DNA from: Prevotella sp. oral taxon 376
GTDB taxonomy: Bacteria; Bacteroidota; Bacteroidia; Bacteroidales; Bacteroidaceae
DNA length: 64,000 nucleotides
NCBI RefSeq assembly: GCF_003043945.1
Contig: NZ_PYXG01000001.1
Location: forward strand, 620,001-684,000
Direction of reading: 5' to 3'
Part shown: one piece after another, positions 36,387 through 44,573 of the stretch
Numbering within the stretch: the stretch's first letter is position 1
How the letters are laid out: every line of letters begins with the position of its first letter
The notes under the pieces: generated by a model
Seen by the model: only the letters and a program-made list of their open reading frames with translations
Databases searched by the model: none
What the model was told of the DNA's origin: nothing
Made by a program: the position numbers and the translations under genes

Positions 36387-37808
36387 ACTATTGAGCAAAG
36401 GACATGGGAGTATTTTCCTTACCTTATACACATAGATAGGGCTACCGCCCTCCCGTCGCTTACTTACTTTTTCAAAGCCTGCCTTTCTTAGAGCCTCACC
36501 CATGTGCTTCAAGGATAAGGGATGGTGCGTATAAAGTCCCAAGTAGGTGATTATCTCGGTGGTGGTCATATAAGAGCTATGAGGATTAGCCTCCGTTGGC
36601 TTTTCAAAACAACGTAACAAAAGTTCCATTTCTGCAGTCTGTACTTGAAAGTCTTCACTCTCCCTATATAGCTCGGCTATCTCATCATCGTCAAACCAAT
36701 AGCGGAAACCTGACTTTAACAGGGCTTTGGCTTCAGCATAGACATTATCCATTGAAATACGCTTGGCTTTCTCTATGTCTATGGAAAGAACTTCAAAAGG
36801 AAGAAACCGTCTGCTGCCTGTCGGGTCGGTAAGAAAGTCGTTGCCGTTCACTGATGCCACAAAGCTTGCCAAGTGGGGATGCTCCTCAACATATTTGTCA
36901 TACGGCATACGGTACTTGACCATCGGACAGGTGATAAGGTTTTTCAGCTCATTCTCGTCCCGCTTATTGAGGGCTTTGAGCTGGTCATCTATATTTACGA
37001 TAAGGTTCTGCCCGATATAGGTAAGTGTATCTTTCTCCTGCGGATATATCTTTCCTGTGTAACTATAACCATATAGTGCCGGCGGACAGAGCAGGTCAAG
37101 GAACGTGGTCTTGAACTTTCCCTGCTCGCCTGTCAACACGAGGCAGGTATGGTTACGGCACTCGCGGTCGTCGATTGCGTTGCCGACCACCGCCACAAGC
37201 CATTTGGTAAGATACGGCAACCATTTGTTAGAATTACGGACAACAACACAGCTTGCCAAATCGGGAATTGCTTTTGGTGAAAAGAAAGTAAGAACACTAC
37301 TACCACTGTAACTACCACCATTGCTACAACCATCACCTATATCTATCAATGGTAACCCTTTTAAATACTCCTGCACAGGATTGATACGGGGAGAAAAGCT
37401 GCTTTCAATGATGGAATAAAGGTTCTCGGCAGAAGTCGCTATGTTTTTATCGCAATCAAGTTCCCTGCGAAGCGTATTGATTTCATAACGACCGACTTTT
37501 GTAAATATGCCGCTGTTCCTACTTCGGTATTCGGTTCTACCCAATACTGTATTGTATCTAAAATCGTAGTGTGTGGAGAGGTAGTTTTCTATCTCTACGT
37601 TCTTGGATGAACTACCCCTTCGATGAGGATTTCTCCTGCTGTCTGTATTGCCTGCATCTGTGTTCTTTTTCATTATTCCCTTGAATTGGTTTCCAAGAGT
37701 GAAGTTAGGGTGAGAATGTGTAACTTCCAAGCATTCAGAGCCTTCTTGCATAATGTTGCGCTCGTCTGCTGCAAAATTCTTAGGGGAATAGGCAGGCAAG
37801 AAGAGCAT
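36369..37808 (-). CDS. VirE-like P-loop ATPase/primase-helicase
   Basis: 479 residues. The P-loop is LTGEQGKFKTTFLDLL, Walker B is LIVNIDDQ, and the family motif VNGNDFLTDPTGSRRFLPF is clear. This is the virulence-associated E / superfamily 3-like ATPase found in Bacteroides mobile elements, acting with the Toprim primase in element replication. The N-terminal 45 residues before MKKNTDAGNTD (ATG at 37673) look less conserved, so the shorter start is possible. The C-terminus overlaps the TACTACA repeats. Confidence 0.82.
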   Translation of the reverse strand: MLFLPAYSPKNFAADERNIMQEGSECLEVTHSHPNFTLGNQFKGIMKKNTDAGNTDSRRNPHRRGSSSKNVEIENYLSTHYDFRYNTVLGRTEYRSRNSGIFTKVGRYEINTLRRELDCDKNIATSAENLYSIIESSFSPRINPVQEYLKGLPLIDIGDGCSNGGSYSGSSVLTFFSPKAIPDLASCVVVRNSNKWLPYLTKWLVAVVGNAIDDRECRNHTCLVLTGEQGKFKTTFLDLLCPPALYGYSYTGKIYPQEKDTLTYIGQNLIVNIDDQLKALNKRDENELKNLITCPMVKYRMPYDKYVEEHPHLASFVASVNGNDFLTDPTGSRRFLPFEVLSIDIEKAKRISMDNVYAEAKALLKSGFRYWFDDDEIAELYRESEDFQVQTAEMELLLRCFEKPTEANPHSSYMTTTEIITYLGLYTHHPLSLKHMGEALRKAGFEKVSKRREGGSPIYVYKVRKILPCPLLNSCSSQM

Positions 37809-38279
37809 TTATCGTCTCATTAAGCAAAAAACAGATGATAGGAAAGATCGGTTAGCTGAAATACGGATGTCGTTGTTTGCTCTCAGATGTACTCTTTTGC
37901 TTTGATTACCTTATTAGCCTCAGTTGTGCAGTGGCAAGAACATCAATCTGTCTCTTTTGTCCTTGTTATAGCGCCACAAGCTGCCACTTGAATGAAATGT
38001 GATGGAATAAGAAATATCCAATATTAATTTTGCATAAGACAAACTGCGCTCGACAAAGGATAAGTGAACTTTCCTCTGCACTCGCTTGGATTGTCTTTGC
38101 AATGAAAGAAAAAAGACGGGGCAGGAAAACGCAAATGTGAACCGATGAAACGGATTGCTCTTTTCCCGATTGTTCCCGATACTTCCCTGCTGTTCCCCAC
38201 GGCTTTGAGAGGCGTACGTACGCCATTACCTTTGCCAGCAGAAACAGGAAAGAACTGAAACAACAAACAATAACAAAAT
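37809..38279. other. Divergent regulatory region with phased TTCCC repeats and a palindrome
   Basis: No gene is present. TTCCC recurs at 38163, 38173, 38183 and 38193, exactly 10 bp apart, so on one face of the helix. A perfect 14 bp palindrome GGCGTACGTACGCC follows at 38211-38224. Both lie between the divergent VirE-like and HTH genes, fitting an operator or origin region. Confidence 0.5.
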
Positions 38280-38576
38280 ATGATTATGAACTATTACGTC
38301 ATTACGGAAACCAATTGGGCAAAGCTTCGAGATGAAATCTTGAGCCTTGCGGAATGCTGCCACAAGGCATTCGGAGAGAAAAGCAAGCAAACGGACTGGC
38401 TGCACAACGGTGATGTGTGCCAGCTGCTGAATATCAGCAAACGCACCTTGCAGCATTATCGTGATACGGGCGTGCTGCCGTTTACGCAAATCGGACACAA
38501 GTGCTATTACAAGTGCGAGGATGTGGAAGCACTGCTTCTTATGAAGTCGAACAAACCTAAAAACAAAATGATATGA
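38280..38576 (+). CDS. Excisionase-like helix-turn-helix protein (first of two)
   Basis: 98 residues. The C-terminal half has a MerR/excisionase-like winged helix: VCQLLNISKRTLQHYRDTG followed by VLPFTQIGHKCYYKCEDV. The N-terminal half is a short helical leader. Tandem pairs of such genes are typical of Bacteroides integrative elements, where they control excision or the mob genes. It overlaps the next HTH gene by 4 bp. Confidence 0.85.
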   Translation: MIMNYYVITETNWAKLRDEILSLAECCHKAFGEKSKQTDWLHNGDVCQLLNISKRTLQHYRDTGVLPFTQIGHKCYYKCEDVEALLLMKSNKPKNKMI

Positions 38577-38866
38577 TGGAAACAGCAAGAGACTTGAACA
38601 TGGAGACGGACGAGATGCAGCTGGTCGTCTCGGCCTTGAGAGGTGTAGGCAAACGGATTGTGGAAGTGGCGCAGACGCACAAGCCACTCTTTGCTGGCGA
38701 ACTTTTCCTCACGGGCAAGGAAGTGTGCGAGCGTCTGTATATCAGTCCCCGCACTTTACAGGACTACCGCGACAGGAGAATCATTCCCTACACGCAGTTT
38801 GCAGGGAAGATACTCTACCGACTCTCCGACATAAACCAACTATTGCAAAAGAACTATCGAAGATAA
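38573..38866 (+). CDS. Excisionase-like helix-turn-helix protein (second of two)
   Basis: 97 residues, a paralogue of the upstream gene: KEVCERLYISPRTLQDYRDR followed by RIIPYTQFAGKILYRLSDI. The shared arrangement of the recognition helix and wing suggests duplication. The ATG overlaps the upstream stop (ATGA). Confidence 0.85.
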   Translation: MMETARDLNMETDEMQLVVSALRGVGKRIVEVAQTHKPLFAGELFLTGKEVCERLYISPRTLQDYRDRRIIPYTQFAGKILYRLSDINQLLQKNYRR

Positions 38867-38932
38867 AGCCTTCGCAAGGGACGTTTCCTGCTGACTTATT
38901 CGTCTTTCTCGTTAAGAATGAGTAACTTTGTG

Positions 38933-38940
38933 GCAAATTC
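38933..38940 (+). promoter_or_regulatory. -7 box of the VOC cargo gene
   Basis: TAACTTTG lies 16 bp upstream of the ATG at 38956. It starts a cargo transcript separate from the HTH pair. Confidence 0.5.
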
Positions 38941-38955
38941 AATAATATACAACTT

Positions 38956-39375
38956 ATGAGACAGAAATTCACTTTGATTACATTGGGAGTAAAGGACTTT
39001 CAAAAGGCATTGGCTTTCTATGAGGGATTGGGCTGGAAGAAGTCGGAACAGAGCCAGGAAACTTACGCCTTGTTCCCTTTGGGTGGGATAGTCTTGGGGA
39101 TATACCCACTGCAAGAATTGGAAAAAGATACGACGTTATACCATCAACAGACTGCCTTTTCGGGCATGACAATCAGTTATAACGCCATATCGGAAGAGGA
39201 AGTCAATGCCGTGATGCAGGAAGCACAACGGCTCGGAGCAACCATTGTGAAACCTGCACAGAAAGTGTATTGGGGAGGATACAGCGGCTATTTCAAGGAT
39301 TTGGACGGCTATGTGTTCGAGGTAGCCTACAACCCTTTTTGGCAGATTGACAGAGACGGAAATCTTGTCTTGTAG
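38956..39375 (+). CDS. VOC (glyoxalase/bleomycin-resistance fold) protein
   Basis: 139 residues. Two beta-alpha-beta-beta-beta modules are seen: FTLITLGVKDFQKALAFYEG at the N-terminus and the half beginning MTISYNAISEEEVNAVMQEA. The C-terminal phrase YFKDLDGYVFEVAYNP carries the usual Glu metal ligand. The family includes glyoxalases and antibiotic-binding proteins; the substrate cannot be told here. It is cargo of the mobile element and starts a small operon with the next gene. Confidence 0.85.
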   Translation: MRQKFTLITLGVKDFQKALAFYEGLGWKKSEQSQETYALFPLGGIVLGIYPLQELEKDTTLYHQQTAFSGMTISYNAISEEEVNAVMQEAQRLGATIVKPAQKVYWGGYSGYFKDLDGYVFEVAYNPFWQIDRDGNLVL

Positions 39376-39388
39376 TTTGTCAAGTGCA

Positions 39389-39658
39389 ATGACCAAAGAG
39401 CAGACAATTAAGGAACTGACGGTGATTCCCGGAATAGGGAAATCGCTTGCAACCGATTTGTGGAATATCGGGATAACCTCCGTTGCAGACTTGAAAGGCA
39501 AAGCCCCCGAAATACTCTTTGCTTTGTCCAACGACTATGCTGGAGTGGTGCAGGACCGTTGCGTACTGTATGCTTTCAGATGTGCCGTTTACTTCGCGCA
39601 GACACCGCCAGAGCATAGGGAAAAGGAAAAGCTGAACTGGTGGTTCTGGAAAGACTGA
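39389..39658 (+). CDS. Helix-hairpin-helix protein (Cdd1-like)
   Basis: 89 residues from the ATG at 39389, which is 13 bp after the VOC stop; a longer in-frame start overlaps VOC. The sequence ELTVIPGIGKSLATDLWNIG is a helix-hairpin-helix DNA-binding motif. The C-terminus ends in WWFWKD. It resembles the pathogenicity-locus (Cdd1) family of small HhH proteins. The function is unknown. Confidence 0.75.
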   Translation: MTKEQTIKELTVIPGIGKSLATDLWNIGITSVADLKGKAPEILFALSNDYAGVVQDRCVLYAFRCAVYFAQTPPEHREKEKLNWWFWKD

Positions 39659-39904
39659 GCCGATCGTACTCCTAAGATTGACATGGTCTTGATCGTATCA
39701 AAGGATCTGTGTTTTAAATTTGTCTTGAATTGTTAAAGCACGAAGCCTATCAAGCCCGAATGTTGGCAACAACGGTATAGGGGCACGATTAACACCAGAA
39801 AATAATAATACACTTTTTTTGAAAGCGCAAGTAAGCACAGATAGAAATTAACGTGTGCAGGACAAGGATTATAAGTGAAATTAGGGAATAATCGGCATTC
39901 TCTT

Positions 39905-39956
39905 AGCAGAATGTTCAGATATTCTGCTGGCTTCATCGTAAAATTTAGTATCTTTG
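39905..39956 (+). promoter_or_regulatory. Promoter with overlapping palindromic operator before the HU-like gene
   Basis: TATCTTTG (39949-39956) is the -7 box. A perfect inverted repeat AGCAGAAT-N8-ATTCTGCT (39905-39928) overlaps the expected -33 position, as a repressor site would. The rest of 39659-39987 holds no gene. Confidence 0.45.
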
Positions 39957-39987
39957 TGGCATTACTAACCCTTTAATTCTAAGCGAT

Positions 39988-40398
39988 ATGATAAAGTAGG
40001 TAATTCAAGCGAAGAAGAATCCGCTGAAGAAAGAAGAAGTGGAGTTTTATCCGCAGGCTGCACCGACCACGCCGGTAACGTTGGCGCAAATCGTAAAGCG
40101 GATAGAGAAACGCTCCACCGTGTCGAGTGCTGACGTGAAGGCTGTGTTGGACGCCTTACAATACGAAGTTATCGAGGCCTTGGAGAATGGCAACACCGTG
40201 CGACTGGGCGACATCGGTTCGTTCCGTCTCACTATCAAGGCGGAGGGCGCAGCAACGGCCGTCGAAGCCAAGGCAAAGGGCGCGAAACTCATAAAGCAGG
40301 TGAACGTGCAGTTTACCAAGAGTACGGCCATGCGTGATTCTTTCGACATCCGAAGTCTCGACTTCGCCCCGCAGGAAGATATCGTAAACGCAAAATAG
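39988..40398 (+). pseudogene. HU-like DNA-binding protein with an amber codon at position 4
   Basis: The frame from ATG 39988 reads M-I-K-stop-V-I-Q-A-K-K-N-P and continues open to 40398. The TAG lies at 39997-39999. HU-like proteins of Bacteroidota often begin with a short MIKYVIQ-type strand, so a Tyr codon probably became TAG. The rest is intact, with the HU fold TPVTLAQIVKRIEKRSTVSS and the DNA-arm region RLGDIGSFRLTIKAEG. Translation could restart at GTG 40039 (119 residues), losing 17 residues. It is either a recent pseudogene, a shortened protein, or a sequencing error. Confidence 0.6.
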
Positions 40399-40662
40399 CA
40401 TGATGGCAGCATCGTAATGCCTTAACGAAAAACGTGTTTCCGGCATACGAAAAGGATATTTTCCATATGTGTCGGGAACACCGTTTTCAAGGTTTAAAAA
40501 TACAATTTTGCAACTCGCTGATAATCAATACTTAGCAAAAGGCAAAAATTGTCTTATAAGAGAATTTTGAGAATGTACTTCGTACTTCTAAGGGAATTAG
40601 GAAATTTGATATTAGCTAAGGCTATAAAGAAAAGAGTGATTATTATACAAAAAAAGAAGAAC

Positions 40663-41952
40663 ATGGTAAATATAGTAAAAAAAACAACGACAGAAATAAT
40701 TCTTCCTGCTGAAAAAGTTGAATACTTACAAAGAGAACTAACTAATGTAAGAGAAGAACTTATAGGGAATAAATATATTGAAGAAGCAAGACTAGTTTTG
40801 AAGGCTGGTGGATTAAGAAGTGCTATTGGATGCTATTGGAATGCAGTAAGTGATGATCTAAGAAGAAAAATAATACATAGAAGTTTGGACTTGTTTAATA
40901 AGGAAATGAATAAATCTGCAAAGACTTACGAAGACTTCCAAAATAACATTACTGATTATGATTTAATAGAAGGTGCGTATAAAATAGGTGTTCTTAGTTG
41001 GGAAGCAAAAAAAGTCATACATCAAGCAAGAGAAACCCGTAATATATTTGACGGACATCCAGACAGTTCCGATCCAAACCTTTTTAAGGTTCTAAACATG
41101 ATTGCAGATTGCAACAAATATGTGTTATCACAAGAGTTTCCGATTCCAATAATCAACGTAAACGATTATATCGTTAAAATGGATACGGATACTTATGACA
41201 AGCATGAATTAGCTGTTGAACAAGCTTTCATTGATTTACCAGAAGTTTATAAGAAAGAAATGTGTAACAAATTGTTTACATACTACATTGGGGATACAAT
41301 CTCAACGCGTTTTCGTTCTAACATTGAATTAAGTTTTCCTATTTTGTGGAAAGTAACGCCAAAAGAAATACGACAACAAATAGGACAACGTTTTGATAAA
41401 ATGTACCTTGAAGGTGATGCAATGAAGAATAAGAAGGGGGTTGATTTATTTAGCTTAATTGACGGCTTAAGATACTTGTCTACGGCAACCAGAAAGTTAA
41501 TCTATGCCCCCCATATACAAAATCTAGAAAAGAACTTAGATAACTGGGCACAAGAAGCCTTGTCTGTAAGAGAACTTGAATCGTTTGGTTCTGTTATCCC
41601 AGACGAATATGTTGAAAGATTAGTAGCAGCTTTAACTCTGACATATGTAGGATATAAAGGTGCAAGTTATAGTTTCAGCAGAACTTCGTTTTATTCTGAT
41701 GCGGCAGCACCAAGAATTTCAAGGATGTTTGAAAAATTTGACAACAAGTCAGCAGAAGAGTTTGTAAAAACAATAAAGACAAACTCAATCTTGAAATCAA
41801 GAATATGTCATGTCGGGCAACTTAGTAGACTTAGAACACTTGGCAATATTCTTCTAAACAAACCAGAAATCACTAGCGACACTAAAATCTTTCTTGAATT
41901 ACTAGTTGATGAATCTAGAACAAAAGAATTATACAATGAAATAAATAAGTAG
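40663..41952 (+). CDS. Unknown cargo protein with a HEPN-like N-terminal domain
   Basis: 429 residues from the ATG at 40663; an in-frame TTG at 40549 is less likely. Base composition is much more AT-rich than its neighbours, suggesting separate acquisition. Residues 40-135 look like a HEPN domain: a helix ARLVLKAGGLRSAIGCYWNA, then ARETRNIFDGHP with Arg126-Asn127 and His132, the Rx4-6H motif with Asn after Arg. HEPN domains often act as RNases in toxin-antitoxin and phage-defence systems. The C-terminal 290 residues are helical and unfamiliar. No antitoxin or partner gene is adjacent. The HEPN assignment is from motif reading only. Confidence 0.6.
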   Translation: MVNIVKKTTTEIILPAEKVEYLQRELTNVREELIGNKYIEEARLVLKAGGLRSAIGCYWNAVSDDLRRKIIHRSLDLFNKEMNKSAKTYEDFQNNITDYDLIEGAYKIGVLSWEAKKVIHQARETRNIFDGHPDSSDPNLFKVLNMIADCNKYVLSQEFPIPIINVNDYIVKMDTDTYDKHELAVEQAFIDLPEVYKKEMCNKLFTYYIGDTISTRFRSNIELSFPILWKVTPKEIRQQIGQRFDKMYLEGDAMKNKKGVDLFSLIDGLRYLSTATRKLIYAPHIQNLEKNLDNWAQEALSVRELESFGSVIPDEYVERLVAALTLTYVGYKGASYSFSRTSFYSDAAAPRISRMFEKFDNKSAEEFVKTIKTNSILKSRICHVGQLSRLRTLGNILLNKPEITSDTKIFLELLVDESRTKELYNEINK

Positions 41953-42086
41953 AAAGAACTCCTACCAATAAGAGCCTTCAATCAAATGGATTGGTGTGGG
42001 AGCATGATTTCGGTAACAGAAGCGACTTAGGTATTGGTATCAGAATCCTTCAAGACTATGGGATAAGGTAAAGGCTCTCTGATATG

Positions 42087-42123
42087 TGGCACTTGGACAG
42101 AGATGCCTCTCTTTCAAGTGCCA
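42087..42123 (+). terminator. Hairpin downstream of the HEPN-like gene
   Basis: TGGCACTTG (42087-42095) pairs perfectly with CAAGTGCCA (42115-42123), followed by TTCTTTA. It lies between the convergent HEPN-like and GNAT genes. Confidence 0.55.
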
Positions 42124-42194
42124 TTCTTTATCGGATAAATTGATTTGCAGTTTTTTAAAACTGCTCTGTTGTATTGAGTTAGATAAACTCGGAA

Positions 42195-42653
42195 TTACCT
42201 GTATCTCTTCATAATGTATTTCAGCCTTGGAGTCTCAATTACTTCATTGATTTCAAACCCAAGTTTCTCATAAATTCTCTTTGCTTTTTGGTTGAAATCA
42301 AAGACCGTTAGGGAAATACTTTTAATATTATCATCCTCAAGAATGAAATCTACAAATCTTTTTAGGGCCTCAGTCCCAAAGCCCAATCCTGTTTTTCGGG
42401 GATCTATTACAAATCTACCTATGTGTATGTTATCCTTACCAATTCGTACTTCTTGTATCATTCCGATAAATTCCCCTTGGTTGAATATCGAAAATACATT
42501 TCCCAAGTCCTTTATTTTATCATAGTCCAGCGGGTAAGAAATTTCGGAACCCATCCATTGCTCCTGAAACTCTTTTCCTTGTTCGTTGGACCATTCACAT
42601 AAAAGCAAAGCATTGCCTTTATTGATTCCCTTTTCAATTCTAATATCCCTCAT
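42195..42653 (-). CDS. GNAT-family N-acetyltransferase
   Basis: 152 residues from the ATG at 42653. The open frame extends far upstream to 43229, but that part overlaps another gene and a promoter. The acetyl-CoA loop region is FVIDPRKTGLGFGTEALKRF, with the C-terminal LTVFDFNQKAKRIYEKLGFE typical of RimJ/RimL-like enzymes. The substrate could be a protein N-terminus, an antibiotic or a small amine. It is cargo in the element. Confidence 0.85.
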   Translation of the reverse strand: MRDIRIEKGINKGNALLLCEWSNEQGKEFQEQWMGSEISYPLDYDKIKDLGNVFSIFNQGEFIGMIQEVRIGKDNIHIGRFVIDPRKTGLGFGTEALKRFVDFILEDDNIKSISLTVFDFNQKAKRIYEKLGFEINEVIETPRLKYIMKRYR

Positions 42654-42680
42654 CTCGTTAAAAGTCTCGGTTGTATTTTG

Positions 42681-42688
42681 CAAAGATA
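42681..42688 (-). promoter_or_regulatory. -7 box of the GNAT gene
   Basis: TATCTTTG on the minus strand lies 28 bp upstream of the ATG at 42653, supporting that start rather than the longer frame. Confidence 0.5.
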
Positions 42689-42871
42689 TATAAATTGCTT
42701 GAAATATAGAACAAGTACCACCTTGCTTTTCGCCGTAACTTTGCAAACTGTAGTTTGTTGTAGTAATAGCAATCTCTCCTTCCTGACTACACGCCAACCC
42801 TTTTTCTTTCACCGTATTACCTTTCCTTGTAGTTATGTAGTAAGATAATATCGGTGAAAGGGAAAAGTATA

Positions 42872-43276
42872 TCAATTGATACTGGCATTGCCGTGTAGGT
42901 ATATCTGCTCTATCACAAGTGCAGAGCGTTGCAGCTTTTGGCAAACGTATTTTCTGAACAAGTGCGCTTCCGTGCTGTCCAATTGATAAGACAAAGCGAT
43001 GATGATTGAAAGCGGATAAAGCGGGGCATATCCTTTTAACAGTCCGTTCACGTAGACTTCCACCTCCCCTGCGGCCCTTTCTTCGGATTGTAGGGTATAT
43101 GTTTTCAGAAGCAGTTGCAATCGATAATTGAGTTTCCTCCATGTTACACCGAAGAAATCTACCAATTCGCTCTCTGTCATTGCTATTTCGCCTTTGCCTT
43201 TGCGAATAATTTGCATACTGTCGCCCCACTCGAAATAACTGCGGTCTCTTTTTGTTTGATGGTGATTGACATTCAT
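42872..43276 (-). CDS. Small protein of unknown function in the integrase operon
   Basis: 134 residues. The central part (AMTESELVDFFGVTWRKLNY) looks like a helix-turn-helix, followed by a helical region (LYPLSIIIALSYQLDSTEA). It overlaps the first integrase gene by 4 bp, so it is translated from the same message. Elements of this type often carry a small DNA-binding gene beside the recombinases. I do not recognise the family. Confidence 0.6.
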   Translation of the reverse strand: MNVNHHQTKRDRSYFEWGDSMQIIRKGKGEIAMTESELVDFFGVTWRKLNYRLQLLLKTYTLQSEERAAGEVEVYVNGLLKGYAPLYPLSIIIALSYQLDSTEAHLFRKYVCQKLQRSALVIEQIYLHGNASIN

Positions 43277-44517
43277 ACGGTTTCCTCCCTCGTTTCTTTT
43301 GTCTGATGTTTCCTTATCAACCTGTCCATGTCCTCCGAAATCTTATTGTCTGTCACCTGTGCGTAGATTTGAGTGCTTGAGATAGAAGCGTGTCCCATCA
43401 TCTTGGCAATGCTTTCGATAGGTATTCCTGCACTTAAACTCATCGTGCCGAACGTGTGCCTTGCCATGTGGTAGGACAACCGTTCTCTGATACCGCAAGC
43501 CTTGCCCACGATGCTCAGCTTTGCACTCATCACGCTACGGCTGCAAGCACAGTGAAAGATAAAGTCGTCACCTTTTTCTTTCACCGTCTGCATTTCTTTC
43601 GTGCTGGGTTGTTCTTCCTTACATTGATTGATGATGGCCTCCGCTATCGGGTGCAGTGGCACAATAAACTCTACCTTTGTCTTCTGCCGTTCCTTGCGGA
43701 TATATTTCTGTCCGTCTGCTGCCGTTTGAATGTGTCCAAATTGCAAATGTTCCATATCAGCAATAGCCAAGCCCGTGAAACAGGCAAAGATAAACATGCG
43801 TCTTGCTTGTTCTGCTTCCTTATCAAGTACTCTCAATACCATGAGTTTGGCAACATCGCTCTTTTGCAAGAAGTGTATCTTCTGTTCCGTTTTCTCGTAC
43901 TTGGCATTCTCAAAAGGATTGCAACGAATGAGCCTTTGACTGACCGCACGATACATCAGCCTACTCAACCAACAAAGGTAGCGGTTGATGGTTGCTGTTG
44001 CCAAGTCTCGTTTTTTCAGATAGAAACGGTATTCTTCAAACAAGTCTTCCGTTATAGTGGCTATGACTATATCCGTCATTCCCTTATCCTTTACAAACTC
44101 TGTAAGTAACTTGTCTGAATGGAGAAGATTCTGATAAGTCCCCTCTGCCCTTGATTTGCCCACGCACTCTTTAACGGATTGCAGTTCTGCTTTGCTAATG
44201 GCAAGAAGTGTTGTCGGCATGGTGGCTATCCCCTGCAAACGGTTCTTGAGCAGTTCCACGCTTACCACTCCGTCCTTTATCAATATCTCCTGATAGGTCT
44301 TTTCTACAAGTTCTTTGAACTCGCCAATTCTTTGATTGGTTCTCTTGTCGGTTGTCAGTCCTTTCCTGCTGTTCCACTCGGAGGATTTGCACTGCTCGCC
44401 TGTGGTAATGGCGGTACTTTTTCCGTCTATGGTGATACGGCAGAGAATGGTGGTCTTGCCGTCTGCCTTTGTTTTCTGTCTGTTGATATAGAATAGTGTC
44501 TTGAATGTACTTCTCAT
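43273..44517 (-). CDS. Tyrosine recombinase (integrase 1)
   Basis: 414 residues with an N-terminal SAM-like arm domain and a C-terminal catalytic domain. Catalytic residues: HxxR in LSYHMARHTFGTM, the second His in MMGHASIS, and the nucleophile Tyr in STQIYAQVTD. The first catalytic Arg is missing: the family box reads FTGLAIADMEHL. A lost Arg I is also known for IntDOT of CTnDOT. It is read in the same direction as integrase 2, 56 bp downstream of it. Confidence 0.93.
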   Translation of the reverse strand: MRSTFKTLFYINRQKTKADGKTTILCRITIDGKSTAITTGEQCKSSEWNSRKGLTTDKRTNQRIGEFKELVEKTYQEILIKDGVVSVELLKNRLQGIATMPTTLLAISKAELQSVKECVGKSRAEGTYQNLLHSDKLLTEFVKDKGMTDIVIATITEDLFEEYRFYLKKRDLATATINRYLCWLSRLMYRAVSQRLIRCNPFENAKYEKTEQKIHFLQKSDVAKLMVLRVLDKEAEQARRMFIFACFTGLAIADMEHLQFGHIQTAADGQKYIRKERQKTKVEFIVPLHPIAEAIINQCKEEQPSTKEMQTVKEKGDDFIFHCACSRSVMSAKLSIVGKACGIRERLSYHMARHTFGTMSLSAGIPIESIAKMMGHASISSTQIYAQVTDNKISEDMDRLIRKHQTKETREETV

Positions 44518-44573
44518 TGTCTTGTTGTTTTAATTTCTGAAATGAATGCATAAGAATATACAAAGTATAGAGA

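Noticed and set aside
42733..42745. A GTAACTTTGC match to the CTnDOT core attachment site
   Set aside because: The string also fits the ordinary TAnnTTTG promoter box, lies inside the element, and has no second copy at an element end.
42654..43229. N-terminal extension of the GNAT gene to 43229
   Set aside because: It overlaps the 134-residue gene in another frame and a promoter at 42681; the acetyltransferase core starts at 42653.
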